A stretch of DNA of 64,000 nucleotides from Timema cristinae (Eukaryota; Arthropoda; Insecta; Phasmatodea; Timematidae). The stretch spans positions 33,626,061 through 33,690,060 of the forward strand of contig JBCFYV010000001.1 of NCBI GenBank assembly GCA_039000515.1. The letters run 5' to 3'. Shown here one piece after another: positions 1 to 10,248 of the stretch. The notes beneath the pieces are model-generated. The model searched no databases. It was given only the letters and a program-made list of their open reading frames with translations, and had not been told where the DNA came from. How positions within the stretch are numbered: position 1 is the stretch's first letter; each line of letters opens with the position of its first letter. Position numbers and translations under genes: made by a program.

Positions 1-29
1 ATGTTATATATAAATAAAGTTAACTCACA

Positions 30-176
30 TTTGCATAAAGGAAGAGTGGAAAACCATTTTGGAAAAAAATCCTCAGTACAGACAACCAAGATTCGAACCT
101 CAATCTCCCTGTCTTTGTCAGTCTAGTCTACTAAGAGAGTAGCGAGTTAGACCACAGGGCCACCAAAATGGGTCTG
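30..176 (-). mobile_element. SINE family B, partial
   Basis: Reverse-orientation family B: gaagagtggaaaaccatttt, then cctcagtacagacaacc and a tRNA-like head with the B box (gattcgaacctc). The 3' tail is absent here. Confidence 0.6.
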
Positions 177-1194
177 ACTGTTGTTGCAATAAGTAATGCT
201 CATGTGGCCTTTCCAACTCACTGATGAGGTTTGTAGAAACACAAAGACACTTTTACTGTTACCTTTCTAAAAGTATCTGCGACAGTTAAAAGATGTTGCA
301 ATATCAAAAGTGTCTTGTATTATCTTTTTAAACTGCTTTATGTTGAATAAAATGGTTCTAAAAAACTGAAAGAAAAATATACTGCAAGTACAAATTGTTA
401 TCTGCGAGAACTGATATTTAATGTATTTTTAGGCCTGGCAGATTTTTAGAAAGTGGGTAGACTCGACGTTACTATTCTTAACAAAATTTGTGTAATTTCA
501 AAGAAACATGTATTATGAGCAATCAATTATTATATCTGAGAGAAATAGTGTTTATTGGCCTAATCATAACTCATCTAGTTGAAATGCCCAGTCACTGCAC
601 CATTATATGTGGATGAAATTATTTATAGCCGCAGGAATTCCCTTGTTGCATTTGAGAGAAAATTTTTATTCTTTTAATACAAAACTTTATTTATAATAAC
701 AGATATTTTAACATGATAATGGCCACTCACAGCTTAGATTGTAAAAGAGCAAGGCCCTCTTATAAGAAATTTTTGGAAATCGTGATTCTGTTTGTGTTGT
801 TATTATGTCAAAATTATAAAGTTACTAACATATTTTATGACAGATGTCATTTTTGTATAAGCACAACTGTATTTAACAATTTATGAATCAGTCAACATAA
901 CTTTAAATTTAGAACCACCATGGCTTTCAAATACAATGTGTACATTGTACTCTACAATCAAGTAACAAAATTAAGAAAGAGATTTAACTTGTAATTTAAC
1001 TTTCTTGTTTTGTATGAGCTTCTTCAAAATACTGTATTCAGCGAGTGACCCAGACACAATTCACAATATTGATACCACATTTGTATAAAAAACATGTGTG
1101 GTCAGAGTGGGTAAAAAACTTTTATTATAAAATTACCTGACTTTTATAGATTTTCTAGGTGGATTGTAGTTTTTTCATTAATTACATTTTTACA

Positions 1195-1305
1195 TCCATT
1201 ACTGTTTCCAGCCTGTGGCCTAGGTCAGTTTTTTTTATTCAAGCCATATATTTTCCACTACCAGCTTGTTAGGCCTGTTATAGTAGCTTCATATTCCTTA
1301 TAATT
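1195..1305 (+). repeat. Interspersed repeat D
   Basis: About 110 bases beginning tccattactgtttccagcct and including tatattttccactaccagc. Copies also lie at 36.68, 54.0 and (reverse) 55.4 kb. It shares the ctgtttccagcctgtggc motif with LINE family 1 termini. Confidence 0.7.
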
Positions 1306-1310
1306 AGAGA

Positions 1311-2110
1311 CCTTCAAAAGGTGAGGTTATTTTTAGGGGAAAAGTTGTGTTATTTTTCACAAAAAGCGATGATATTATAAGCAGAAAGCGATATTATTTA
1401 CATAAATAGAGTTGAATCAGTATTCGTTAAAAATAAAATAGGATAAAACTATCTACATTTTTCGTTCATATTGTGTATTTAGCTATTTATTAACATATTC
1501 GGAGGAAACTCAAATATAAATACGCACAAAACATTTCACGTTTAGTAATATCAAACTAAAAAAATCAATTTAGGTTTAGAGTTAGACCAAACAATAATAA
1601 CACCAAAACATGTTGTCATAGAAGACTTCTACTATCAAATATGGCAAATGGAATAAAAATTAATAATTTTGCCAGACATGACCACCTGTAGAAGGGTCCA
1701 TATATATTAATGTCCTTGCTTGGGCCTAGCGTGAAATCTTTTAAATGCTGTAAACAAAGAATTGATCTATTGAAATTTGTGTATCGTAATGTTAAAGTAG
1801 AAATCGCGATTTTTAATGCTAACTTCAGGTAAAAAAAAAATGCTTAAATATACTAAAAACACCCATTTTTCCTGTGATCCATTTTATACCTATAAAATAA
1901 GTAAAAACCGATACAAATTCATATAAATGGCAGCACTGGTACAGTGCTATCACCAGTGTTACCCTGTAGAAAATTATATTTCATGATGTGGTATTTGCCG
2001 AATTACAAATAAATTGTGTTTATTTATAAAAAGCTTGGATTTGTGCTATTAGTGTGAGAACCGTAGAATTCGTGTAAAAATTTGTTTTATCGCAAATGCA
2101 AATTTTGCAT
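1311..2110. repeat. Interspersed repeat F, about 0.8 kb
   Basis: Starts ggtgaggttatttttagggg and ends near gcaaatgcaaattttgcatg in AT-rich sequence. Related copies lie at 5.03-5.4 and 18.39-19.58 kb. No ORF is seen; it may be a non-autonomous DNA transposon. Confidence 0.6.
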
Positions 2111-2285
2111 GTCCTTACTTATGATATTACTTAAGACTATGACAGGCACAACATTCAGACCCCATTTGTTAATTCATCACTGTGAAAGGGTAAACCCACA
2201 TTTCACTGTGCCGGGAACCGAACCTGAGATCTTTAGCTCAGTAGGTAGACATACTACCGACTGAGCTAAGTTGCTGGACTCTTAG
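2110..2285 (-). mobile_element. tRNA-like repeat, third SINE type
   Basis: The minus strand reads cttagctcagtcggtagtat and then caggttcggttcccggc, matching A- and B-box spacing. About 100 bases of body follow on the far side. A decayed relative lies at 54180-54290. Confidence 0.55.
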
Positions 2286-3015
2286 ATTGATGACATATTT
2301 TCGAAAAATCCTAGGCTACCAAATATTAGAATTCTTACAAGTTCTTGTTTTTCTTTTCTAGTATTTAATTAGATGTTTTTTGTATCCCTTTGTAAATGTC
2401 TTACAAATCAAAGACTGTATAAACATCTCAAGATATCATAACATATCTGGACAATGCATTTTGTAAATATCGGGGGGGAAAAAATCTATCACTTTTCCTT
2501 TAAGGATTAATTATTTTATATTCCTTGACTTTTCCATATTTTTGATTAAATTCCCTGACATTTCGTTATTTTCCATAGCATCAAATAATTCCTTGACTTT
2601 TCAAGGTTGTCCCTGTCTGTAGCCACCATGGTAGTTCACTGAAAGTTTTAATGAATACAAACACAGGTTTTCCTAAGTACCCTTTCCTTATTAGGTACTT
2701 TTTTTTTTTGCAATATTTATGAAAACATTTGTTGTTTCAAATTTGTTTACTTTCATTAATATTTATCTGTAGAAGACATTATGTATTCAAGAAAATGTTG
2801 GTATAAACACAAAAGACATAGTGACGTTTGTATACAACTTTAACTAAAACATTGACACTAATGAATTTTTTAATTCACTAATAAACAAAAAAAAATCAAT
2901 TTAGAGACCCCTTTTGAATGAACCCAACAAAGCTTTACACCAAAATGACAAGCAACCAATTGAGCGTAGTTTTAGAAAGAAATAGCTATAACAAAAAGAA
3001 AAAAAAAAAGGTGTG

Positions 3016-3178
3016 ATTCATCATCCTAAACTGTTTCAAGCCTGTGGCCGAGTTAGTTTAGTAAAATGCCTCCATCTTCTTCTAGCCTTCCACCATTATT
3101 CTCCTCTCACTTGCACAATTTCTGTTATCTGCTCCTCCCATCTCTTTATTGGTCTCTCTTTCTGTCAGCTTTACAGAA
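3016..3178 (-). mobile_element. LINE family 1, 3' end fragment
   Basis: This is the complement of the terminal LINE sequence, with gcctgtggccgagttagttt and a pyrimidine-rich stretch that aligns with the longer copies at 8.5 and 24.6 kb. Confidence 0.65.
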
Positions 3179-3435
3179 ATTTCCACTTTCTAGCGAGGCT
3201 CTGGATCCAAGGCCGATGTATGAGCGCCTACCTGACACCTGACGGCCTAACCTGTACCAGGTGTTCTAAGATTCAGATTTTTATACAAGATTCAGGATTT
3301 AGATCTGTAAAATTGTGGATTTTTTCCCGCTTCTAGTTAATTGTAAGGGATGGATATAAAGATATTGCTACAAATTGTATATAAATTCAAACCAAAAGGC
3401 ACTTTTCTATTTCATTTAAAAAATATATACTGTAT

Positions 3436-3876
3436 AGGTGTGCGAAGCTTCAAAACTTAAAAGTAGCTTCAAAACAAATATCAGCTTCGACTTCGCCCCA
3501 AATATTTTTTTGGCTTTTGACACTTTGTCAATAAAAATATTGACAGATAAAATACTCTATGTTCAATTATCGCCATTATGAGCTGCTATATATATGTTAG
3601 AAATTAATAATGATACAAAAAAATTGAAGTAATTAACTTGTAAGCTGTGATAATAGCTTGATTTATCAAAATCATAACAAAATATTACAACCTATGCGAT
3701 AAAAAATCCAAGTGTTTTTAGAATATTAAGTTATATAAAGAACCACAAAATAATATTTTTTAAGCATAAATCAACTAACAGAAAATATTTTAACTCTGAT
3801 CCAGCATCAAGAATACCATATTATATTCGATTCAAGTTCACTTTGAAAGGAAAAATTGGACTTTGCACACCCTTAA
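3436..3876. mobile_element. hAT-like MITE with GTGTGC ends
   Basis: Left end taggtgtgcgaagcttcaa; right end ggactttgcacaccctta, an imperfect inverted terminal repeat. The interior is AT-rich without an ORF. The same end is seen at 19.98 kb and at the right edge of the window. Confidence 0.5.
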
Positions 3877-4640
3877 TAAAATGTGTGTTTTATTTTTTAT
3901 TTTATTAGCCCCACGTCCTACTACCCATTTGGTTTGTATGCAAAGTACATGATTTCCTGAATTATGATACCTTATAATTAGATGCATGTAATGATCTATT
4001 TGTATGTATTTTGTATGTGATTAAGAAACAATTATTCTATCAACAAAGCTTACAAAAACATTTCTTTAAATTACATGTACAAAGATTAATAAAAGATAAA
4101 TACTATGCTGAATAGTTAAAAAAAAGAAGTAAAGTGTGCGCAAACCAACACACACATGCAGATGGATTTGTTTCCAATATAAATTACCAAATCTTTTCTT
4201 CAAGCAATTCTTTTTTCCCCTCAATGACAGGGCTGAACTGGCTTAACGATCTGCCGCAATTTAGCCTTTATAAGCAGCCGGACATTAATTTAGAACTGAT
4301 ATAAAAAATTAACAACTCTTTGTATTTTAAAATTTATTTTAGCATCTTTAGCTGCAAAGCAACTAAATATCAATTAATTTTAAATTTTAGTACAAGTAAA
4401 TTGACGTTATGAATAAAATGTAACAAAATTCACCTGAAAATAGGATGGGAAATCACATAGTGGAGTATGACACCCCTAGTGCATTAATCCAAAGAGTAAG
4501 ACCCGGGTTTATAAGAATCGAGCACCCTAGCGACATGTGCCAGTGGCCACATAGTCTCAATCTTGGAGACATGTAATCGATTAGGGAGTTTAGGGGGTTC
4601 GATACACTTCAGGCAACTGAGCAATTTTCCATATTTGACG

Positions 4641-4921
4641 GGTGACCTGGTGGTCTAGGGGTAAGGTGTCGGACTTCTGTGCTGGGGGTCCGGGGTTCAA
4701 TCCTCGTCGGTCTCGACACTGATTTAATTGATTACCAAACCCTTCCTTCACCTCTGACAAGACATCTTGTGAATGTGGGGAATGCCATGCCTCCACCGTG
4801 GTTCGGATTCCACGTTAAACTGTAGGTCTTCATTTCATCTCACAATCACCCTACCATTTCACATTAGCGTAAGTGCGTATAACCCGAAAGGGTAGTAAGA
4901 CGTGCTAATAATAATAATAAT
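4641..4921 (+). mobile_element. SINE family A, full length
   Basis: The head is tRNA-like, with an A-box region (ggtggtctaggggtaaggtg) and a B box (ggggttcaatcc). A unique body follows (cctccaccgtggttcggatt), then the tail cgtataacccgaaagggtag and a TAA microsatellite. Confidence 0.85.
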
Positions 4922-5029
4922 ATCCATTTTTGATTCATCCCATAGTTTCTCCGCCTCGCCAAGCTATTATAGAACAAACTCCATCAAAATATTTCCCTCA
5001 ATCCTACCCTATAGGTAGAGGCAAGCAAA

Positions 5030-5400
5030 GGGTGAGGTTATATTTTAGGGGAAAAGTGGTGTTATTTTTATCAAAAAGTAACATTTTATTCTGAAAGCAA
5101 TGTTATTAATTTACGTTGATAAAGAGTTGAATTGGTATTCATTAAAAAAAATTGGGCTAAAGTCCAGAAAAAAGGTAGCAACATTTCTAGATAACTAACA
5201 ATTTATACACCAACATTAGGTTTCTAGATTATTGTGAACACACAGTGATAATGTGATACTTGCCAGTATTACCACATTGAAAATTATACTGATGTTTCAG
5301 ATGCAAATAAAATAATTCTATTGAAAAAAAAAAAAAAAACTAAATTTTGTTTATTCGTGTAAAAACAGTAAAGTTTGAGTTAAAATTCGAGGTTAAGCTA
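5030..5400. repeat. Interspersed repeat F, partial
   Basis: Begins gggtgaggttatattttagg and shares caatttatacaccaacatta with the 18.4 kb copy. It ends at about cgaggttaagctaataataa. Confidence 0.55.
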
Positions 5401-5617
5401 ATAATAAACCTTAAGGTTGTGTGAAGCCTTGCACAAGTAAAAAGATTCGTTAATACAAATATTGACAAATAAAATATATGTTAATGTTCAATTTTTGCCA
5501 TTTTACTTGACAAAATAAAGCATTTAAAGAACCAATACGATAAATATATGCGGCTATAACCATAGTTAACAAATATAATACCTTGGATATTTAATCCATC
5601 AAAATTAAGAAGTTATT

Positions 5618-5889
5618 ATTATTAGCACCGCGTCTTACTACCCGTTCGGGTTATACGCACTTACACTAATGTGTAATGGTAGGGTGATTGTGAGATGAAA
5701 TGAAGGACCTACAGTTTAACGTGGAATCCGAACCACGGTGGCAGCCTGGCATTCCACACATTCACAAGATGTCTTGTCAGAGGTGTAGGAAGGGTTTGGA
5801 AATCAAATAAATCTGTGCCGGGACCGAGGATTGAACCCCGGCCCCCAGCACAGAAGTCTGACACCTTACCCCTAGACCACCAGGTCACC
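5618..5889 (-). mobile_element. SINE family A with 11-bp target duplication
   Basis: This is a full-length family A copy in reverse orientation, ending in the tRNA-like head. It is flanked by exact direct repeats AAGAAGTTATT at 5607-5617 and 5890-5900, so both ends of the element are defined. Confidence 0.9.
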
Positions 5890-6398
5890 AAGAAGTTATT
5901 AAATTATAATTAAAACCTAATTTATCAACTAAGCTGAAATCATGTCCAGTGTCTAATGTATTTCAAATATAAATATAAAATGTATTGTAACATAAAAAGA
6001 TAAAAAAATAATATTCAAACTATTATTTGGCTTCAAGAGTATTTTATATGTTTGATCTTACTAAGCTTTGAATCAAAAAAATGGACCTCGCACATCATTA
6101 GAGATTATTAAAATGGCAATATTTTAAAGTAATAAACTTGTTATTAGTGACTATATTTATTTTACAAAAGAGAAGAATGGTATTATAACATTTTCAGAAC
6201 TGTTTTACGTTTCCCAGTCCAGCCCTGTATATATATAAAACTGATACAATATTTTATTCAAACTGTACACCCCTTTCACCATATTTATTAAATAACAGTG
6301 CATAATTGTTCACTCAATGTGCAAAGTATTTAAATAAGATTATGAACAAAGCTTTACAAAAAAAAAATGCACCAACCACAATGAACCAATTTTTGTAC

Positions 6399-6533
6399 CT
6401 GAAACTCGTCCCAGGGAATGGACCCACACTCGCCGACGGTGACGCCAGATACCTGTACAGCGATGGAAGATGCCAGACCACGCGACTGATGACTCACTTC
6501 CACCTTGCTCAATTTGAATGTCGACATGGACAC
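6399..6533 (-). CDS. BLTP3: Candidate BLTP3 downstream exon (exon 18)
   Basis: This is an open 135-base stretch on the gene's strand, bounded by a good acceptor (gtgttccag) and donor (gtacaa), phase 0 at both ends. It reads VSMSTFKLSKVEVSHQSRGL, then ASSIAVQVSGVTVG and ECGSIPWDEFQ. The alternating hydrophobic pattern and the SIPWDEFQ end suggest a lipid-bridge beta segment. The link to exon 17 is unproven, because that exon runs into a stop. No further exon was found between here and position 1. Confidence 0.55.
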
Positions 6534-6639
6534 CTGGAACACATGAAATTGAGCTAACTTGGCAAAATATATATTTAGAAAAAAAGGGAAGCAAAGTTAA
6601 GGCAAAAACTTAAACATAGCCTTATGTTTAAATTAATGT

Positions 6640-6895
6640 TAGGGATGCACAAGACTCGAAAATATCTCAATCAAGATGAGAAAAAAATATCTCAATTGAG
6701 ACGAGAAAAAAATATCTCATTTAGAGAATGAAAAAAAAAAATCTCAATTGAGATGAGAAAAAAATATCTCAATTGAGACGAGAAAAAAAAATCTCAATTG
6801 AGATGAGAAAAAAATATCTCAATTGAGACGAGAAAAAAATATCTCAATTGAGACGAGAAAAAAATATCTCAATTGAGACAAGAAAAAAGTATATC
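6640..6895. repeat. Short minisatellite with palindromic unit
   Basis: About ten units of roughly 24 bases, each holding atctcaattgagacgag and an A run. The core tctcaattgaga is a perfect 12-base palindrome. It starts about 100 bases upstream (on the BLTP3 strand) of candidate exon 18. Confidence 0.9.
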
Positions 6896-6899
6896 TAAC

Positions 6900-9800
6900 T
6901 AGTCTTTAACTTTATAAACTAACTTGAAAATTTGAGAAATTTGAAAAAAATTAAAAAGCAAATATCTTCCCTAAGAAATTTACAAACCAATCTGAAAATT
7001 TATTATTTCTAATAATACCGTAAGGACCTGAAAATAGGCCGCACTTTTTCACCATCAAACTTTGATAATATAAACTGTAACACTATCAAATTAAATTATT
7101 AATGATATACATTGCAACTATCATTATTTTATCAATTTCATTTAAAATTTGTATTAGTTAAATGTCTAGTCTGATAAAATAATCCAAAGCAAGCTCCAGC
7201 CCAAATTTCAAAAGGAATTTTAGCATTCTATAAAATATAGATTTACTTTAATAAATATAATTTATATTTTTGTACTTTCAGAAATCTCGTCTTATTCTTG
7301 TCTTGAATTTAAAAAGTGGTTCTCAAACATATCTAATTAATATTAAGGGAAGGTAAAGCAGAGAAGCTGTAAAAAAATAAGAAGAAAAATTCCAAATTAA
7401 TTCTATCTGTGGCATGCAATATTTTCTTGTAAATACAAGCTCAAACTTATTATTCTTATTATAGCTATAACATTATTGAAAATATTTAGCTCTTTAACAA
7501 TGATATAGTCAATAAACATACAGTAGCGTTTTACTCGCATTAGTGAATGAAGAGTCTAAAGCAGTTGTGTCAAACTTGTTTGTCCAAAAGAGCCACCGTG
7601 AAAATTTAAAATAATGAAGGGTGTTGTATGTTAACTTTATTAATAATTAGATTACTTAAGGGTGTCTGATATTAGTTACATGATATAGTAATAGGCACAT
7701 GGTTATTGTTTTCCTTGCGTTGTTTGTTTGTTTGGATTCTTATTTTTTGTAGCGATAAGTAGTAATAACATGTATAAACATTGAATATAAATGACATAAA
7801 TAATACGAACACCAGCCGCCCGATGGGGTTCTCGGACGTTAACCAACATAGAAACAAAATAAACGTTAAACATGAAAATCTTTGTCGCCCTATATTTGGT
7901 GTACAAATTTTTTACACCAACTTCACTTGTTAGATTTATCGCAGTGATGACTAATTTCCAAATGTCTTACACCTAATGGTGCATATTTTCTACAACATTT
8001 ATAAAAAGACGAATCGGGGCACAGTGTATGGTGTTTCAAATGGTCTGTGGGCCAGACAGAATCATGGATCATAATGGTGTGGAAAGCTTAGACTTGGCTT
8101 CAAAACCAGAAATGTCACAACAACTGTTTTTATTGATTCTGATTCTTGATTCAGATTCTTATGTTCAACCTTTGTAGTAACTGAAGGGCAAGAATAGTCA
8201 TGTGAGGTGAGTTTAAGTCTGTAAGTAGTTGTTACGTTGAGATGTCAGGACATTTAGTAAGGTTAGCTCGATCCAAGATAGACCATGTATAGCAGTAGGC
8301 TTCATCAAAGTAAAAAATTTGCTTTACATGTGTATATGGCAATTCGTCAGAGTTTTGACAGTTTAAATGCACAGTTAGGTGATCGGTTTCTTAAGCTTCG
8401 TCCAAGACCTTCAGATAGCAACAAGTAGCTATAAATAGAACACAACAATTGTAATCTTAGGTTCTCACTTTATCATCATCATCATGAACTGTTTCCAGCC
8501 TGTGGCTGGGTCTGTTTAGTAAAATGCCTCCATCTCCCTCTGTTCTTCCACCATTCTTCCTCCTGCACTCTCTTCCACTCTCCTCTTCTCACTTGACACT
8601 TGCTATCTGTTCCTACCATCTCTTCCTTGGTCTTCCTTATGGTCTCTTTTCTACATACTTCATAGCCATTAATCTTCTTGGAATCCTCTCCCCTTTAATC
8701 CTCAAAGCGTGTCCATATTATTTCATTCTAGCTTCCTCTACTGTCTCAAGTACACCCTGCCCCAACTCTAAACCTTACATCTTTATTCCTAATCCTATCT
8801 CTTCTTGTGACAGCTAGCATGCTCCTCAAAGCTTCATTCCCATGGCCTCCATTTTCATTGTTTCTCTTTTATCCACAGTCCAAGTTTCCGCTGCATACGT
8901 AACCTATGGGTATGAAGTGTGTTATATACAGCACTTCCTTACACCTTAGGAGCACTTCTATTTTCCATAGTAGGTCTCTTACACACCTGTAGAATAGAAT
9001 AGGTTCTCACTTGCCTTAGCTAAACATTTCTACACCTTTAATATAGCATTTGGCTCGTGTAAGGTTGATTAAAGCAGTATCCAGTAACATATTGGAAATT
9101 GTAAGATTACTTAACTTTATACTTGCAAAATAAACACAAAAAATTGTAAAATACAATAACAAAGTTTTATTTATTTAGTTGGCTGTATTGAATGCAAACC
9201 AACAAGCAACGCCTAATTCAATAGTTCTAATTTGATATAGGCATGCTTTCATGTATTAGAAAGTATCTAATTTTTAGTCGTAGCCACTATTATAGTAGAG
9301 AAAACTTTCTTTCAAATATTACTATGAAAATGTGCACAGATAAATACCAATACAGGTATAAAGGGAAGAGGTCAACTACAGATTCCACACAATTGAGTAT
9401 AATTGTGGACCTGTAAGCTCACGTAATGGCAATAATAAAATACACAGCCAACTATTTTAGGCCTTAGAATGAGTGTAAATAAATAATAAAACATTCAAAT
9501 TATTTTACGACTAAGAAATATGAGTGTGTTTAAAAATTAACACAAGAAAATTAAAAGGTGTGAGGAAGTTTCAAATTTGGCTCGGATAAACCAAATGTTC
9601 GGTACTGAAGTGGACCCTATAGTTTGTTGGTGTTGCATAGAATATGTGTGTACACCATACACTGACTTAATTAAATATGATACCTATAATTTAAATGCAC
9701 AAGAATTGAGTAGAAAGCAAGATATAATTATTGTTCAAGACTAATATTAGAATAAAGTGCAACTGGAGAGTGACTATGGCAATGAGAAGAGGCAACACTA

Positions 9801-9985
9801 TAGCATTGCTTGCAAACCGAGATGCAAACGGCAAGTGCGTGAGACAACCCTAAAAATGCACACAGACCTCAAATAACCACCAAACACAAATATTAGGTGC
9901 CAAAACACAAAATAGCACACAAAGTTTAAATGATACAACATTAAAACAATATAAAGAAATACAAGCCCCTAGGAGTTGTCATCTA
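6900..9985. other. Intergenic or intronic, repeats only
   Basis: Holds a fragment of a widespread MITE-like sequence (accgtaaggacctgaaaata at 7017), a LINE copy, and AT-rich sequence. A TTTATTTATT near 9165 (AATAAATAAA on the BLTP3 strand) could be a poly(A) signal if exon 17 is terminal. Confidence 0.45.
8472..9000 (-). mobile_element. LINE family 1, reverse-transcriptase C-terminal fragment
   Basis: Complementary strand encodes a decayed RT C terminus (GHV-type box and basic tail lie in the matching part of the 24.8 kb copy). The 3' end carries aggctggaaacagttcatga followed by ATG repeats, the element terminus. It lies downstream of BLTP3 exon 17. Confidence 0.75.
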
Positions 9986-9990
9986 CAGCC

Positions 9991-10248
9991 TTATCCCTCA
10001 TCCACAAAGTCACAAGGAGTGGAGCTATTCCGCAGATGACTGACCAAATCTTTCCGTTTGCAGGAACTCTCAACAGAGCGCTCGCTGGGTGTACTCAGTG
10101 GCAATCCCTCTTCCACGACTTCACTCGCCACTTCGAGTGCAGCTTGTGATTCCACTCGAAACATGGCATCCGCATTGCGCTCCTCTGCTGCCATGTTTAC
10201 CACCACATAGTTTTCACTGTCGGAAGATGCGTCACTGCGCAAGGACAA
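9991..10248 (-). CDS. BLTP3: BLTP3 exon 17, ending in a TAA stop
   Basis: The exon has 258 bases including TAA. It reads [20 protein letters not shown] and ends [10 protein letters not shown]. The first block matches the SVDSDGSDSFVMLLES stretch in vertebrates, where the protein continues for hundreds of residues. This stop would therefore give a protein shorter than family length. It may be an alternative end, the true donor may lie upstream (GT candidates exist, for example GTCAGT about 60 bases before the stop), or the sequence may contain an error here. Confidence 0.75.
   Translation of the reverse strand: MSLRSDASSDSENYVVVNMAAEERNADAMFRVESQAALEVASEVVEEGLPLSTPSERSVESSCKRKDLVSHLRNSSTPCDFVDEG

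Larger units (their letters stand above)
1..6398. other. Repeat-filled stretch with no confirmed exon
   Basis: Apart from the SINE, LINE, MITE and repeat F copies listed, I see only AT-rich sequence. If BLTP3 continues past candidate exon 18, this is intron. No splice-bounded conserved peptide was found on either strand. Confidence 0.6.

Noticed and set aside
219..240. CTGATGAG followed by GAAAC, hammerhead-like
   Set aside because: The bases between pair as gttt/aaac using the GAAA region itself, leaving no proper stem II and core.
4590..5891. Minus-strand ORFs at 4590-4796 and 5709-5891
   Set aside because: Both are SINE A sequence read as protein.
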